From contig NZ_JABEQK010000001.1 of the NCBI RefSeq assembly GCF_014174275.1, positions 434,001 to 498,000 of the forward strand: a DNA stretch of 64,000 bases, read 5' to 3'. Within the stretch, counting starts at the first letter, position 1; each line of letters starts with the position of its first letter. This document shows positions 21,784 through 30,988 of this stretch, in pieces. Origin of the DNA: Gluconacetobacter takamatsuzukensis (GTDB lineage: Bacteria > Pseudomonadota > Alphaproteobacteria > Acetobacterales > Acetobacteraceae). The notes below the pieces were generated by a model. The model saw only the letters and a program-made list of their open reading frames with translations, ran no database searches and had not been told where the DNA came from. The translations under genes and the position numbers were made by a program.

Positions 21784-22458
21784 TTACCCGGCGCGGCGGA
21801 AGGTCAGGTTGAGGCGGGCGCGGCCGGTCAGGGGGTGGCTGCCTTCGGGCAGCGGGTTGATGCCGTGATGGACCAGCCGGGCGGGACCACCCCATACCAC
21901 GACGTCGCCATGTTCCAGCGGCACCCGCCGCACCGGGTCGGCGCGGGCGGGACCGCCCCAGAGGAAGACGGCCGGCAGGCCCAGCGAGACGGAGACGATC
22001 GGCTGGTCGAAATCGCGTTCGTTGCGGTCCTGGTGCAGGGTCAGTCTCGTGCCGGGTTCGTAGCGGTTGATCAGGCAGGCGTCGGGCGTGAAGCCGGGAT
22101 ATCCGGCCTCGGCGGCGGTGTGTGCCGCCAGGGCGGAGAAGGCGTCGGGCATCGCGGGCCATGGCGCGCCGGTGAGCGGGTCGCGCGTGGTGTAGCGATA
22201 GCCCCTGCTGTCGGAGATCCAGCCCAGGGCGCCGCAATTGGTCATGGCGACCGACATCGTCCGGCCGCCGGCGGTGGACATGTGGCGGAACGGTGCCGCG
22301 TCGGCGATGGCCGCGACCAGGGCGAGCAGATCGGGGGCCTGGGTGCGGGCGCGCCCGGCCAGCAGCAGGGCGCCCGGCCCCAGCACGCGGTCCCGCGCGT
22401 CCGATTCCAGGTCCAGGCCGGGGAGGGGATCGGTTGGCGGGGGACGGGGTGGCGGCAT
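21784..22458 (-). CDS. alkB: Alpha-ketoglutarate-dependent DNA repair dioxygenase AlkB
   Basis: AlkB oxidatively removes methyl groups from 1-methyladenine and 3-methylcytosine, using Fe(II) and 2-oxoglutarate. It has 224 aa from the ATG at 22458. The iron ligands are visible: H142 and D144 in LHQDRNERD and H198 in RLVHHGI. The 2-oxoglutarate-binding arginines are in RLNLTFRRAG (R215 and R221). The N-terminal 30 residues are Pro-rich and variable. It lies 17 nt downstream of the acetyltransferase gene and 49 nt upstream of the Hsp70-like gene, so a three-gene minus-strand unit is likely. No Ada box was identified. Confidence 0.95.
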   Translation of the reverse strand: MPPPRPPPTDPLPGLDLESDARDRVLGPGALLLAGRARTQAPDLLALVAAIADAAPFRHMSTAGGRTMSVAMTNCGALGWISDSRGYRYTTRDPLTGAPWPAMPDAFSALAAHTAAEAGYPGFTPDACLINRYEPGTRLTLHQDRNERDFDQPIVSVSLGLPAVFLWGGPARADPVRRVPLEHGDVVVWGGPARLVHHGINPLPEGSHPLTGRARLNLTFRRAG

Positions 22459-22475
22459 GTCCGGGGGGCCCGGTT

Positions 22476-23021
22476 TCAGGGGCGGTCGGGGGGTGTGCGG
22501 TCGCCGCTGCCCAGCTCGCATTGCAGCAGCACGACATCGAGCCAGCGGCCGAACTTGTAGCCGACCGATTGCAGCGTGCCGACCGTGCGGAAGCCGTGGC
22601 GTTCGTGCAGGCGGATGGAGGGCATGTTCGCGCTGTCGCCGACCAGGGCCATCATCTGCCGGAAGCCGCGTCCCACGCAGTCGGCCATCAGCGCGCCGAG
22701 CAGCATCGATCCGACGCCGCGTCCGGTGGACTCCTGGGCCAGGTAGATGGAATCCTCCACCGTGTCGCGATAGGCGATCCGGGGGTGGTAGGGGCCGGCA
22801 TAGGCGTAGCCGATCACCGCTCCATCCTGTTCGGCCACCAGATAGGGAAAGTGTTTCGCCCGCAGCGCCTCCATGCGCCGGGCCATCTCGTCGACGGATG
22901 GGGCCTCGATTTCGAACGATGCGCAGCCGTGCAGCACATGGTGGGCGTAGATGGCCGTGATGGCGGGCAGGTCGGCATTGTGCGCGGTGCGGGTGGTGAC
23001 GGCGGGAGAGGGGGGAGGCAT
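22476..23021 (-). CDS. GNAT N-acetyltransferase, phosphinothricin acetyltransferase-like
   Basis: This is a 181-aa GNAT-fold acetyl-CoA-dependent transferase. The sequence resembles the PAT/Bar/YncA subgroup: an N-terminal ADLPAITAIYAHHVLHG helix, the SFEIEAPSVDEMARRM segment, the acetyl-CoA loop region ESTGRGVGSMLLGAL, and the C-terminal HERHGFRTVGTLQSVGYKFGRWLD. Members acetylate methionine sulfoximine, phosphinothricin or small amines; the natural substrate here is unknown. It is cytosolic and upstream of alkB on the same strand. Confidence 0.9.
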   Translation of the reverse strand: MPPPSPAVTTRTAHNADLPAITAIYAHHVLHGCASFEIEAPSVDEMARRMEALRAKHFPYLVAEQDGAVIGYAYAGPYHPRIAYRDTVEDSIYLAQESTGRGVGSMLLGALMADCVGRGFRQMMALVGDSANMPSIRLHERHGFRTVGTLQSVGYKFGRWLDVVLLQCELGSGDRTPPDRP

Positions 23022-23137
23022 GCTGGCTGGTCCGGGTTGGGTCGGCGGTGAAGACTAAGGACGAAATCTGCGACAGCGTGGTTCCGATGTCGATGATGAC
23101 GTGATCGGTCTCTGTGTGGCCAGGGATGCGATCGCCG

Positions 23138-23167
23138 CCCTTCCCGGCCGTGGGTGGCCGGGAAGGG
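23138..23167. repeat. GC-rich hairpin between peptidase and acetyltransferase genes
   Basis: A perfect 12-bp dyad (23138-23149 with 23156-23167) with a 6-nt loop lies 16 nt past the stop of the minus-strand peptidase gene. There is no U-tract. It may be a weak terminator or an mRNA 3'-end stabiliser. Confidence 0.55.
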
Positions 23168-23183
23168 GACAGGGATCGCGCGG

Positions 23184-25433
23184 TCAGTGAGGCGTGGCGG
23201 ATGCCTTGAGGGTCGTGGCCAGGAAGGCCTCGCGCGCTTCATCGACATGGGCGCGCAGGATCGGGTCGGTCAGCATATGGGTGCCGGGCAGCAGCAACAG
23301 ATTGTAGGGGCGGCCGGCGGTGATGAAGGCCTGGGTCATCTTCATCGTGTTTTCGAAATAGACATTGTCGTCGGTCAGGCCGTGCATGATCAGCAGCGGC
23401 CGGGACAAGGATGCGGCGTAGGTCAGCACGTTGCTGACGCGGTAGCCGTCGGGGTCGTCCTGCGGCGTGCCCAGGTAGCGCTCGGTATAGGCCGTATCGT
23501 AATCGGCGAAATCGGCCGGCGGGGCGCCCGCGACGCCAGCCTTGAAGATATCGGGCCGGCGGATGGTGGCCATTGCGGTGAAATAGCCGCCGAAGGACCA
23601 GCCATGGATGCCGACATGGTCGAGATCCAGTTCAGGATAGCGTTTGCCCAGGGCGATGAGGCCGTCGACCTGGTCCTGGAGCGGCAGGTCGATCAGGTTG
23701 TTTTTGGTCGCCCGTTCCCAGTCATGGTCGCGACCCGGTGTGCCGCGCCCGTCCAGGCTGACGACGATGAAGCCGTGATCGGCCATGCACTGGCTTTCCA
23801 GATCCAGGCGCGGTGCGTCCAGGACCTCCTTGTAGCCGGGGCCGGCATAGACCGACAGCACCACCGGGTAGTGTTGCCCCGGTTTGAAGGTGGCCGGGCG
23901 GATGATCATGGCGTCCATGTCGCGTGTGCCGGCGCGGGTATATTCGACATGCGGCGTCAGCGTGGGCGTTTCCGCGACCGAGGGCAGCGTGGCCAGCACG
24001 TGGCCGTCCGCGTCGCGCAGGGTGGTGACGGCGCTGCCGTCGGCCCCCGACAGGCTGTCGATGAAGCGCGTATGGCCGCCATCGGCGAAGGTCGCGGCAT
24101 GCAGGCCCGCTTCCGGGGTCAGCAGGACCGGCGTGCCGCCTTGCAGGGACAGGCGGTAGATCGCGGTACGGATCCGGTCGGGGTTGGCGGTGATCGTCAC
24201 CGTGCCGGCCTCGGCGTCGACATCGTCCAGCGAGACGAAAGGCAGGCCGGCGGGGGTGATCGCGTGGTCCAGCGTGCCGTCGGCGTGGCGCAGTTCCAGT
24301 TGCCAGTGGCCGTTGCGCTCGGCAGCCCACAGGAAGCCGCTGCCGTCGGGCAGCCAGCGCGGCAGGGAGCGGCCGCGCCCGTCGCCGGAGGGGCTGATAT
24401 TGATCCAGGCGGGATCGCGTTCGGTCAGCAGGGTCGTGGTCCGGCCGGTGGCGGGGTCGACGCGCAGGACCCGTTCCTCGGTCTGGGCGCGGTTCAGCAC
24501 CACCAGCGTCAGGGGGCCGCGCCCCTTGGGCCAGACGGCGCGTGCCAGATAGGGGAAACCGGTGCTGTCCCACTGGACCCAGCGGGTCGGCCCGCCATTG
24601 CGGGCCACCAGCCCCAGCCGGATGCGCGCGTTTGCCGTGCCGGCGCGCGGGTAGCGGAATTCGACCGGCTGCGTGGCCGGGTGCTGGGGGTCGGTGATGT
24701 AGTGTTTCTCGACGCCGGAGGAATCGGCTTCCTCGTACAGGATCGTCTGCCCGTCGGGGGACCACCACAGCCCGTCCGGGCGGGCCAGTTCCTCGGCGGC
24801 GGCGAATTCCGCCAGGCCGTGGGTCAGCGTATCGGTGCCGCCATGGGTGAGGCGCACGGTCTGGCCGTTGGCCAATGTCACGACATGGACGTCGTTATCG
24901 CGCACCACAGCGACATGGGTGCCGTCGGGCGACAGGCGGGGGGCGATCCAGCCGCGTCCGGGCACGTCGGAGACCTTGCCGGTGCCGATGTCGATTCGCA
25001 TCAGCCGGTCAGCCTGGCTGACCAGCGCGGTCTGCCCGTCATCCGACTGGGTGAAATCCGTGATGCCGGTCAGCGACATGCGGGCCCGTTCGCGGCGGGC
25101 CTTTTCCTCGACCGACAGGGTTTCGGTGCCGGTGGGGCGGGCGAGTTCGGTTGCGGTGCCGGTCGCCGGGTCGAGACGCCAGAGATGCAGCGTGGTGTCG
25201 CGCGGGCCGCTGCGCAGGAACAGCACGGTGCGCCCGTCGGGTGTCGGCTGGGCGTGGCGCGGCAAGCCCAGCGTGAAATTCCGTGTGGCGGCCAGGTCGG
25301 CATAGCATTGGCCGCCTGCGGCCGGGGCGGCATGGGCTGCCGCCGCGAGCAGCAATCCGGGCAGGGACAGGGCCATGCGCCGTATCAGGCGGGATCGGCG
25401 GCAGGGGAGGCGTGGAAACATGTGGACGTCCAT
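23184..25433 (-). CDS. S9 family prolyl oligopeptidase (dipeptidyl peptidase IV-like)
   Basis: This is a 749-aa secreted serine peptidase. The N-terminus has a hydrophobic signal (MALSLPGLLLAAAAHA from a Met at 25376; the exact start is open). An eight-bladed beta-propeller follows (DPP_IV_N-like; PTPDGRTVLFL, WWSPDGQTILYEE). The C-terminal alpha/beta-hydrolase has the nucleophile motif GWSFGGY, the Asp in HGLTDDNVYF and the His in LLPGTHML. Such enzymes remove X-Pro dipeptides in the periplasm. The gene is divergent from the EamA transporter gene at 25568. The 134-nt gap between them has no obvious operator. Confidence 0.93.
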   Translation of the reverse strand: MDVHMFPRLPCRRSRLIRRMALSLPGLLLAAAAHAAPAAGGQCYADLAATRNFTLGLPRHAQPTPDGRTVLFLRSGPRDTTLHLWRLDPATGTATELARPTGTETLSVEEKARRERARMSLTGITDFTQSDDGQTALVSQADRLMRIDIGTGKVSDVPGRGWIAPRLSPDGTHVAVVRDNDVHVVTLANGQTVRLTHGGTDTLTHGLAEFAAAEELARPDGLWWSPDGQTILYEEADSSGVEKHYITDPQHPATQPVEFRYPRAGTANARIRLGLVARNGGPTRWVQWDSTGFPYLARAVWPKGRGPLTLVVLNRAQTEERVLRVDPATGRTTTLLTERDPAWINISPSGDGRGRSLPRWLPDGSGFLWAAERNGHWQLELRHADGTLDHAITPAGLPFVSLDDVDAEAGTVTITANPDRIRTAIYRLSLQGGTPVLLTPEAGLHAATFADGGHTRFIDSLSGADGSAVTTLRDADGHVLATLPSVAETPTLTPHVEYTRAGTRDMDAMIIRPATFKPGQHYPVVLSVYAGPGYKEVLDAPRLDLESQCMADHGFIVVSLDGRGTPGRDHDWERATKNNLIDLPLQDQVDGLIALGKRYPELDLDHVGIHGWSFGGYFTAMATIRRPDIFKAGVAGAPPADFADYDTAYTERYLGTPQDDPDGYRVSNVLTYAASLSRPLLIMHGLTDDNVYFENTMKMTQAFITAGRPYNLLLLPGTHMLTDPILRAHVDEAREAFLATTLKASATPH

Positions 25434-25567
25434 CTGTCATTTCGAGGGCGTACGATGAATCGCCGGAGCGCCGGGTGCAAGTCGGAGGCGCCCCCTCTCG
25501 CGCGGCCGGCATCGTTTCGGTATGACACGAGGTGCCCGCCGCCTGTCCGGGCAGGGAAGCCTGAAGC

Positions 25568-26494
25568 ATGTCCAACGCCGCGCGGTTTCTGCCGCTGATC
25601 GTTACCGTCGCCATCCTGTCCTGGGCGAGCGCCTATCCCGTCGTGCGGATTGCGTTGCGTGACCTGCCGCCGGTGCCGCTGGCCGCCGCGCGCTATGCCG
25701 TCGCGGCGATGCTGGCGGGGGGCTGGCTGGCCTGGGCGCGGCCGCCCGCGCCGGCGCGGGGCGACTGGCCGCGCATTCTGGCCTGTGGGGGGATCGGGAT
25801 CGCGCTGTACAATATCCTGTTCAATACCGGCGAAGTGACCGTTTCGGCCGGTGCCGCCAGCCTGCTGATCAGCGCCATGCCGCTGATTGCCGCCCTGATC
25901 GCGGTCGCGGTGATGGGCGAGCGGCTGTCGCGCTGGGGATGGGCCGGGTCGCTGTGCAGTTTCGCGGGCGTGGTGCTGATTGCCCAGGGGCAGGTGGGCG
26001 GTGTTGCCTTGGGGTCGGGCGCGACGCTGGTCTTCGCGGCGGCGGTTTGCGGGGCGCTTTATACCACGTTGCAGAAGAAGCTGGTGCTGCGATACGGGGC
26101 GTTGTCGAGCATCTGCTACATCCTGATCGCGGGGGCGCTCTGGCTGAGTCCCTGGTTGCCGCAGGCGCTGATGGGGCTGAGGGGAGCGCCTGTGCGCTGC
26201 TGGGCATCCGTGCTGGAACTGGGGATCTTCCCCGCCGCCATCGGCTACGCGGCCTGGGCGTTCGTCATCGGTCATATGGGCGCGGCGCGCGGGGCGGGGT
26301 TGCTGTATCTGCTGCCGCCGGCGACGCTGGTGCTGGCCTTTGTGCTGACCGGCGAAATTCCCAGCGCGCGGACGCTGGTGGGCGGCGCGATAGTCATGGC
26401 GGGGGTCGTGGTGACCAATACCTATGGTCATCCTGGCCGGCAGGGGCGCCGGACGGCGGCGACAGGGAAAAGCGCCGTGACGGCCAAAGAATAA
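25568..26494 (+). CDS. EamA/DMT superfamily transporter
   Basis: This is a 308-aa inner-membrane protein with ten predicted hydrophobic segments in two repeated EamA halves, as in RhaT/YdcZ-like drug/metabolite exporters. The first helix contains the typical ILSWASAYPVVRIALRDLPP, and a basic tail (RQGRRTAATGK) ends the protein in the cytosol. Substrates of the family range from amino acids to nucleosides and cannot be told from sequence. The ATG at 25568 is the first in frame. Divergent from the S9 peptidase, it might export or import products linked to peptide use, but this is a guess. Confidence 0.9.
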   Translation: MSNAARFLPLIVTVAILSWASAYPVVRIALRDLPPVPLAAARYAVAAMLAGGWLAWARPPAPARGDWPRILACGGIGIALYNILFNTGEVTVSAGAASLLISAMPLIAALIAVAVMGERLSRWGWAGSLCSFAGVVLIAQGQVGGVALGSGATLVFAAAVCGALYTTLQKKLVLRYGALSSICYILIAGALWLSPWLPQALMGLRGAPVRCWASVLELGIFPAAIGYAAWAFVIGHMGAARGAGLLYLLPPATLVLAFVLTGEIPSARTLVGGAIVMAGVVVTNTYGHPGRQGRRTAATGKSAVTAKE

Positions 26495-26635
26495 AGAAGG
26501 TTTCCGCGCGGGGCCGTGGGCCGCGCTTTTTTCGAAGTCGTTCGGTGGCATTTGCCGGCGGGACCGTCTATCAGTCGGGCAGGGCGGAAGGAAGCGCCGT
26601 TTCTACGAACCGAGCAGGTCGAAAGTCGGACGAAC

Positions 26636-27787
26636 ATGAGATTTTGCGTGGCCGGCGCCGGACTGAGCGGTGCTGTTATTGCCCGGACGCTTGCCCAGTG
26701 TGGTCATGATGTCATCGTGGTGGATGAACGGTCGCATGTAGGTGGCAACTGCCACACCGAACGAGACCCCGAGACGGGAGTCATGGTTCATCGCTACGGC
26801 CCGCATATCTTTCATACAGCGGATGAACGTGTCTGGCAGTATGTGCAGCGTTTCGGCACGTTCCGCCCCTATACGAACCGTGTGAAGGCTGTCGCCGGGG
26901 GGCGTGTCCATGTGCTCCCCGTCAATCTTCTGACGATCAATCAGTTTTTCGGAAAGACGATGGACCCCGGGGAGGCCCGGGCTTTTGTCGCGGCGAAGGC
27001 CGATCGATCCATCGTGGAGCCGCGTTCCTTCGAGGAACAGGCGCTGAAGATGGTCGGGTCGGAACTCTATCAGGCATTTTTCCGGGGCTATACCCGCAAG
27101 CAATGGGGGATCGACCCGACCGAGCTGCCAGCCTCCATCCTCAAGCGGCTTCCGTTGCGTTTCGATTATGATGACAATTACTTCAACCATCCCTATCAGG
27201 GGATTCCGGAAGATGGATATACGTCCGTCATCCAAAATATATTGAATGTCGATGGGATCGAAGTCAGGAACAATTGCAGCTTCGAATTCTTGTCCGAGAC
27301 ATTCGATCATGTTTTCTACACGGGGCCGATCGATCGTTATTTCGGATTCAGGATCGGCCGCCTGGCATACAGGACGCTTGATTTCGAAAGGATTGTTGCG
27401 GACGGTGATTTTCAGGGGACGGCCGTCATGAACTATTGTGATGAGGACGTTCCTTATACGCGGATCACGGAGCATAAATATTTTGCACCGTGGGAAAAGG
27501 ACAATTTCTCCAAAACCGTTTGCTTTCGTGAGTATAGCCGGTCTGCCGGGGAAAACGATATTCCCTATTATCCAGTCAGGCTTGTCAATGACAGGATTTT
27601 GCTTGATAATTATATCAGTATGGCGCGGAAGGAAAAAAACGTTTCTTTTCTTGGACGGCTTGGGACCTATCGGTACCTCGATATGGATGTCACCATCAAG
27701 GAAGCGTTGCACGCGAGTGATGTGATCGAGCGGGCTTTCCAGTCGTCCAGTTTTTCTCTTCCCGTTTTCTTCGTTGATCCGAACTGA
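26636..27787 (+). CDS. glf: UDP-galactopyranose mutase
   Basis: Glf is a flavoenzyme that isomerises UDP-galactopyranose to UDP-galactofuranose, the donor for Galf in O-antigen or exopolysaccharide. It has 383 aa from the ATG at 26636. It shows the FAD-binding GAGLSGAVIARTLA motif, the substrate-loop motif YGPHIFHT, and RKQWGIDPTELPASILKRLP, all characteristic of the family. It opens a glycan island whose later genes are far AT-richer, although this gene itself is intermediate in composition. The following transferase begins 74 nt later on the same strand. Confidence 0.96.
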   Translation: MRFCVAGAGLSGAVIARTLAQCGHDVIVVDERSHVGGNCHTERDPETGVMVHRYGPHIFHTADERVWQYVQRFGTFRPYTNRVKAVAGGRVHVLPVNLLTINQFFGKTMDPGEARAFVAAKADRSIVEPRSFEEQALKMVGSELYQAFFRGYTRKQWGIDPTELPASILKRLPLRFDYDDNYFNHPYQGIPEDGYTSVIQNILNVDGIEVRNNCSFEFLSETFDHVFYTGPIDRYFGFRIGRLAYRTLDFERIVADGDFQGTAVMNYCDEDVPYTRITEHKYFAPWEKDNFSKTVCFREYSRSAGENDIPYYPVRLVNDRILLDNYISMARKEKNVSFLGRLGTYRYLDMDVTIKEALHASDVIERAFQSSSFSLPVFFVDPN

Positions 27788-27861
27788 AGACCCGATGCCG
27801 GGGACGTGGAATGGAAGATGCTCCGCCGTAATCGTATATCGCCTCAGGGATAGGACCGGAA

Positions 27862-28587
27862 ATGAATAAATTCTTTATCAGCCTGGAAAGAACGCCGGAG
27901 CGGACCGAGCGTTTTCGCACGGTCAACGCGCATGTTCCGGGACTGGTGCATGCTCCGGGAATCGACGGATCGGTATTGGATATCGATGGCATGAAGCAGC
28001 AGGGTTTTCTGCGGGAGGATTGCCAGTTCACGCGTGGCGCCATCGGCTCCGGACTGACGCATGCCGCCCTGTGGGGCACTGTCGCCAAGAGCGGTGTGGC
28101 AGCCCATATTTTTGAGGATGATGCCTTTCTGTGCCGGAATTTCGAAGAGGAAAGCCGCCGGGTCATTGCCAGTCTGCCGGAGGACTGGGATATTATCCTG
28201 TGGGGCAATAATTCGGATACGGTGCTGCAGTTCGACCTTCTGCCCGGCATTACGCAATGCGTTGCCACATTTTCGCAGGACAGCGTCCGGGCCGGGATCC
28301 AGACGTTCCGTGACATGGATGTGACTTCCCTGCCTTTCCGGCTGGATCATACGTTCGGTATTTGTGGCTATGCGATTTCGCCCTCGGGGGCCGACAAGAT
28401 GATCCGAAGCTGCCTGCCCATGGAAACAACGGATCTCGGCTATGCCTCCCTGGGTGGACGCGTGCTGACGACGACTTCGATCGACCATCTGATGAACATG
28501 CATTATCATGAGATGAAGGCCTATACGTGTTTTCCTCCGCTGTGTCTGACGGATAACCTGACGGCGCAGAGTTTGAATCTGGACTGA
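27862..28587 (+). CDS. Glycosyltransferase family 25-like (LPS-type) protein
   Basis: This is a 241-aa protein resembling GT25 lipopolysaccharide galactosyl- or glucosyltransferases. Features are an N-terminal FFISLERTPERTERF (the I-SL-R start of the family), GLTHAALWGTVAKSG (S-H--W--), and the acidic HIFEDDAFL motif, which normally holds donor and metal. The C-terminal half has a cis-proline-like GYAISPSGADKMI segment. No membrane segment is evident, so it is probably cytosolic or peripheral. Next to glf it may transfer Galf or another sugar; specificity cannot be read from the sequence. Composition is mixed. Confidence 0.82.
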   Translation: MNKFFISLERTPERTERFRTVNAHVPGLVHAPGIDGSVLDIDGMKQQGFLREDCQFTRGAIGSGLTHAALWGTVAKSGVAAHIFEDDAFLCRNFEEESRRVIASLPEDWDIILWGNNSDTVLQFDLLPGITQCVATFSQDSVRAGIQTFRDMDVTSLPFRLDHTFGICGYAISPSGADKMIRSCLPMETTDLGYASLGGRVLTTTSIDHLMNMHYHEMKAYTCFPPLCLTDNLTAQSLNLD

Positions 28588-28714
28588 AATGGGTCTGAAT
28601 ATCATTGCATGAAAGACCGTCATATTTACTGACGTCGGGCAGGGGAGGTGGGCGTACGCGATGCGGCCATCTCCGGGCCAGATTCAGTCGATTGGTCGAT
28701 CGAGCAGAGCTCTC

Positions 28715-28771
28715 GGGAGCCTGTCTGGAAACGGGTAATGGTTGCCCTTGAGCGCATTTCCAGGCGGGTTC
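28715..28771 (+). repeat. Minimal structured repeat F (arms only)
   Basis: The arms (28715-28732 and 28754-28771) have the same GAGCCTG-TGGAAA-type sequence as copies B and D but enclose only about 20 nt containing a GGGTAA/TTGCCC mini-stem. Mismatches between the arms are all transitions. It appears to be a core-less derivative and lies between the GT25-like and HAD genes. Confidence 0.6.
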
Positions 28772-28824
28772 ATCAATTCGGGGGCCGTCGAATTCGGCCC
28801 ACGACAATAGATTCGGCCGATTAT

Positions 28825-28853
28825 TTCCTTAACATAAAAAATATGCATATAAT
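28825..28853 (+). promoter_or_regulatory. Candidate sigma-70-type promoter for the HAD gene
   Basis: A perfect TATAAT (28848-28853) lies 17 nt after TTCCTT (28825-28830), inside an AT-rich tract 28 nt before the ATG at 28882. A GAGG ribosome-binding site lies just before that ATG. The -35 match is weak (3 of 6). Confidence 0.5.
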
Positions 28854-28881
28854 ATCGTAAAATTCGCAAGTGAGGTAAATT

Positions 28882-30348
28882 ATGACTGAGAAAAGCATTA
28901 TTGATACCTTTGATGTTTTTGATACCCTTATTGGCAGACGCTGTGTCATGCCTCTTGAAATCTTTTCGCTCGTGGAAAAGAAGACTGGCGTAGCAGGTTT
29001 TGCGAAGGCCAGAAGAGCAGCCGAACTGAATCTGATCGGGCGGCCGTACACATTTGACGATATTTACGATGAACTAGCGCGGATTTTTGATCCGGCCAAA
29101 GAAAATCTTCAGTTGTTAAAGACTGCTGAAGTGGAAGAAGAACTGGAAAACGTTATTCCAATAAGTGAAAATATTCAAAAAGTAAATAATGGTGATGTTC
29201 TGATTTCAGATATGTATCTATCCGAGGGTATGATTCGGAGTTTACTTACAAAAGCTGGGTTGGAGAAAGAAGTAAGCCTGATTGTGACAAACTACGGGAA
29301 GCATGATGGTTACATATGGAAAGAAATACTCTCCAATTTTTCTATAAGAAAACATCTTGGCGACAATGTTCATGCGGACGGGCTTCGGGCTGCCGAGGCG
29401 GGTATTCCGTTCGAAATTACCACGAGTTCGCAGATCAACGCATTTGAAAAAGTTTTCTTCGATATAGGCTTCAGGTCTCTGGGAGAATTGTGCCGTGAGG
29501 CACGTTTGGCCACCTGGAATAATATGGCGCATGAGCGCGATTTGCAGACTACGCAAATTCATATGAATTTCCCCATATTGTTTTTTTCAAGCATAATACT
29601 TTGCAGGCTATGTCGTCAGCTTGGAAAAACACGTATTCTTTTTTCAAGTCGTGATTGCTGGGCGTGGAAGATTGTTTTTGAATCCATGTTTCCAAATGAA
29701 TTTGAGTGTATTTATTACTACACAAGCAGATATGCAAAAATATCCAATAGCGATTCTTATCAAAAATATTCCAGCCGCTTGATAACGGACCAATCCATGG
29801 TTGTTGATTTGTGTGGAAGCGGCTGGTCCTTGGAAAAGATATCGGATAATATTCAGGCTGATAAAATAGATATATTGTATATGCACAAAATGCCAAAAGA
29901 TAGAAAATACATGGAAGGGAAAAATTCTGATAAATGCAAATTTTATTGCATAATTGAAAATGAAAACGAAAAATATAGAAACCACCTTCTGGAGATTGCG
30001 AATTATATTGATCATGGGATGTTGAAAGATATAAAATTTGTCAACGACATTCCGTGTCCGATCTTTTTTTCTGATACAAGGTCTGAAAATGAGATGCTCT
30101 ATATAGATATACAAAAGAAAGCATTAAATGAATGCATTTCAAGGATAGGAAATTATGATTTCAGTGACGTCGTGCGACACGATAATAGTATTTATGTTCA
30201 AATAATACAGATTCTGTATAGGACATTATCAAATAATGTCTCTGTTCATAACCTTTATGCTCAGAACTTCTTTGCTGAAAATGCGGCAGTAGAAACGATT
30301 TTGAAGAAAACAACCGAATCGGTAGCGATGAATTATTCGGTATCGTAG
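28882..30348 (+). CDS. HAD-superfamily protein, COG5610-like, in a glycan island
   Basis: This 488-aa protein has an N-terminal HAD-like domain opening with IIDTFDVFDTLIGRR. The nucleophile position is D11, but the +2 residue is Phe rather than Asp, as in dehalogenase-type members. A second motif ISDMYLSEGMI and a HADGLRAAEAG loop follow. The C-terminal half carries LFSSRDCWAW, YYTSRYA and VVDLCGSGWSLEKI, which I associate with COG5610 predicted hydrolases in polysaccharide clusters. The gene is strikingly AT-rich compared with neighbours and uses AT-ending codons, so it was probably acquired by transfer. The activity is unknown; sugar-phosphate or glycan work is inferred only from context. 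Confidence 0.75.
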   Translation: MTEKSIIDTFDVFDTLIGRRCVMPLEIFSLVEKKTGVAGFAKARRAAELNLIGRPYTFDDIYDELARIFDPAKENLQLLKTAEVEEELENVIPISENIQKVNNGDVLISDMYLSEGMIRSLLTKAGLEKEVSLIVTNYGKHDGYIWKEILSNFSIRKHLGDNVHADGLRAAEAGIPFEITTSSQINAFEKVFFDIGFRSLGELCREARLATWNNMAHERDLQTTQIHMNFPILFFSSIILCRLCRQLGKTRILFSSRDCWAWKIVFESMFPNEFECIYYYTSRYAKISNSDSYQKYSSRLITDQSMVVDLCGSGWSLEKISDNIQADKIDILYMHKMPKDRKYMEGKNSDKCKFYCIIENENEKYRNHLLEIANYIDHGMLKDIKFVNDIPCPIFFSDTRSENEMLYIDIQKKALNECISRIGNYDFSDVVRHDNSIYVQIIQILYRTLSNNVSVHNLYAQNFFAENAAVETILKKTTESVAMNYSVS

Positions 30349-30777
30349 TGACTGGCGAGGGAGCAGGAGGTCATTGATCTGTGCGAAGACGTCAGCACCC
30401 GAGTGTGGAATTGATGTCTCAGGCTTCGCTGTGATGCCGAGGAGGGAGAGGCATCATGGTTCGATGCGGGAATCTTGTGGTTTCTGATGTTATGGGACCG
30501 ATACTGTCGGGCGACGTTGTCCACAACATTGGGGGCGACGTTCCTGAACCCTGTGCTGAGCAAAAAAGGGATTAACGTTCGTCTGTAGCGCCTGAAGGAG
30601 GGTCGATCCGACTGTCGTTCGTTACGGTTAGAAGGCATGCCCGGTCGCCATTTTTACGGAACGACTTCTGCTACTATGAACGCTGAACGAATTGATGTGC
30701 ATATTTCATGCTTCGCTCCAAGAGGTCGGGAGCGAGTCCGTTCAGCGCCACTATCGCGTGCCAGAGGTGCATTCTCA
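30349..30777. other. Gap between HAD gene and repeat B; no supportable gene
   Basis: This stretch of about 430 nt has mixed composition. Short open frames on both strands lack plausible starts or known motifs. A minus-strand frame (30333-30638) has a few residues reminiscent of IS5-type transposase ends, but nothing I can defend. Confidence 0.4.
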
Positions 30778-30906
30778 GAGCCTGTTTGGAAATGCGCGCT
30801 GGCGGCGGTCCAATGTGTTTTCTGCGCTCCGGTGCTCAAAAACACATGCCGGGCGCGATCCTGGCTGGCCGCTCCCACTCGCCAGCGTGCATTTCCAAAC
30901 AGGCTC
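30778..30906 (+). repeat. Structured intergenic repeat, copy B (short form)
   Basis: Perfect 18-nt inverted arms (30778-30795 and 30889-30906) begin GAGCCTGTTTGG, unlike the arms of copy A. The core follows the same plan, but the internal stem GTTTCC/GGAAAC of other copies is here GTGTTTT/AAAACAC, so both strands of the stem changed together. The central CGGCC hairpin of the long form is absent. It lies 82 nt before the RgpF-like gene. Confidence 0.85.
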
Positions 30907-30988
30907 CCAAACATGTTTGTATTTTCGGGTCTTTACGTCTGGTTTAAAAAAAAATACGTTAAAATAATAAGTATGAAGGAATATTTTC

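Noticed and set aside
30349-30650. Possible IS5-type transposase remnant
   Set aside because: A few residues on the minus strand recall transposase ends, but there is no catalytic motif, no inverted repeats and no target duplication. A BLASTX search would settle it.
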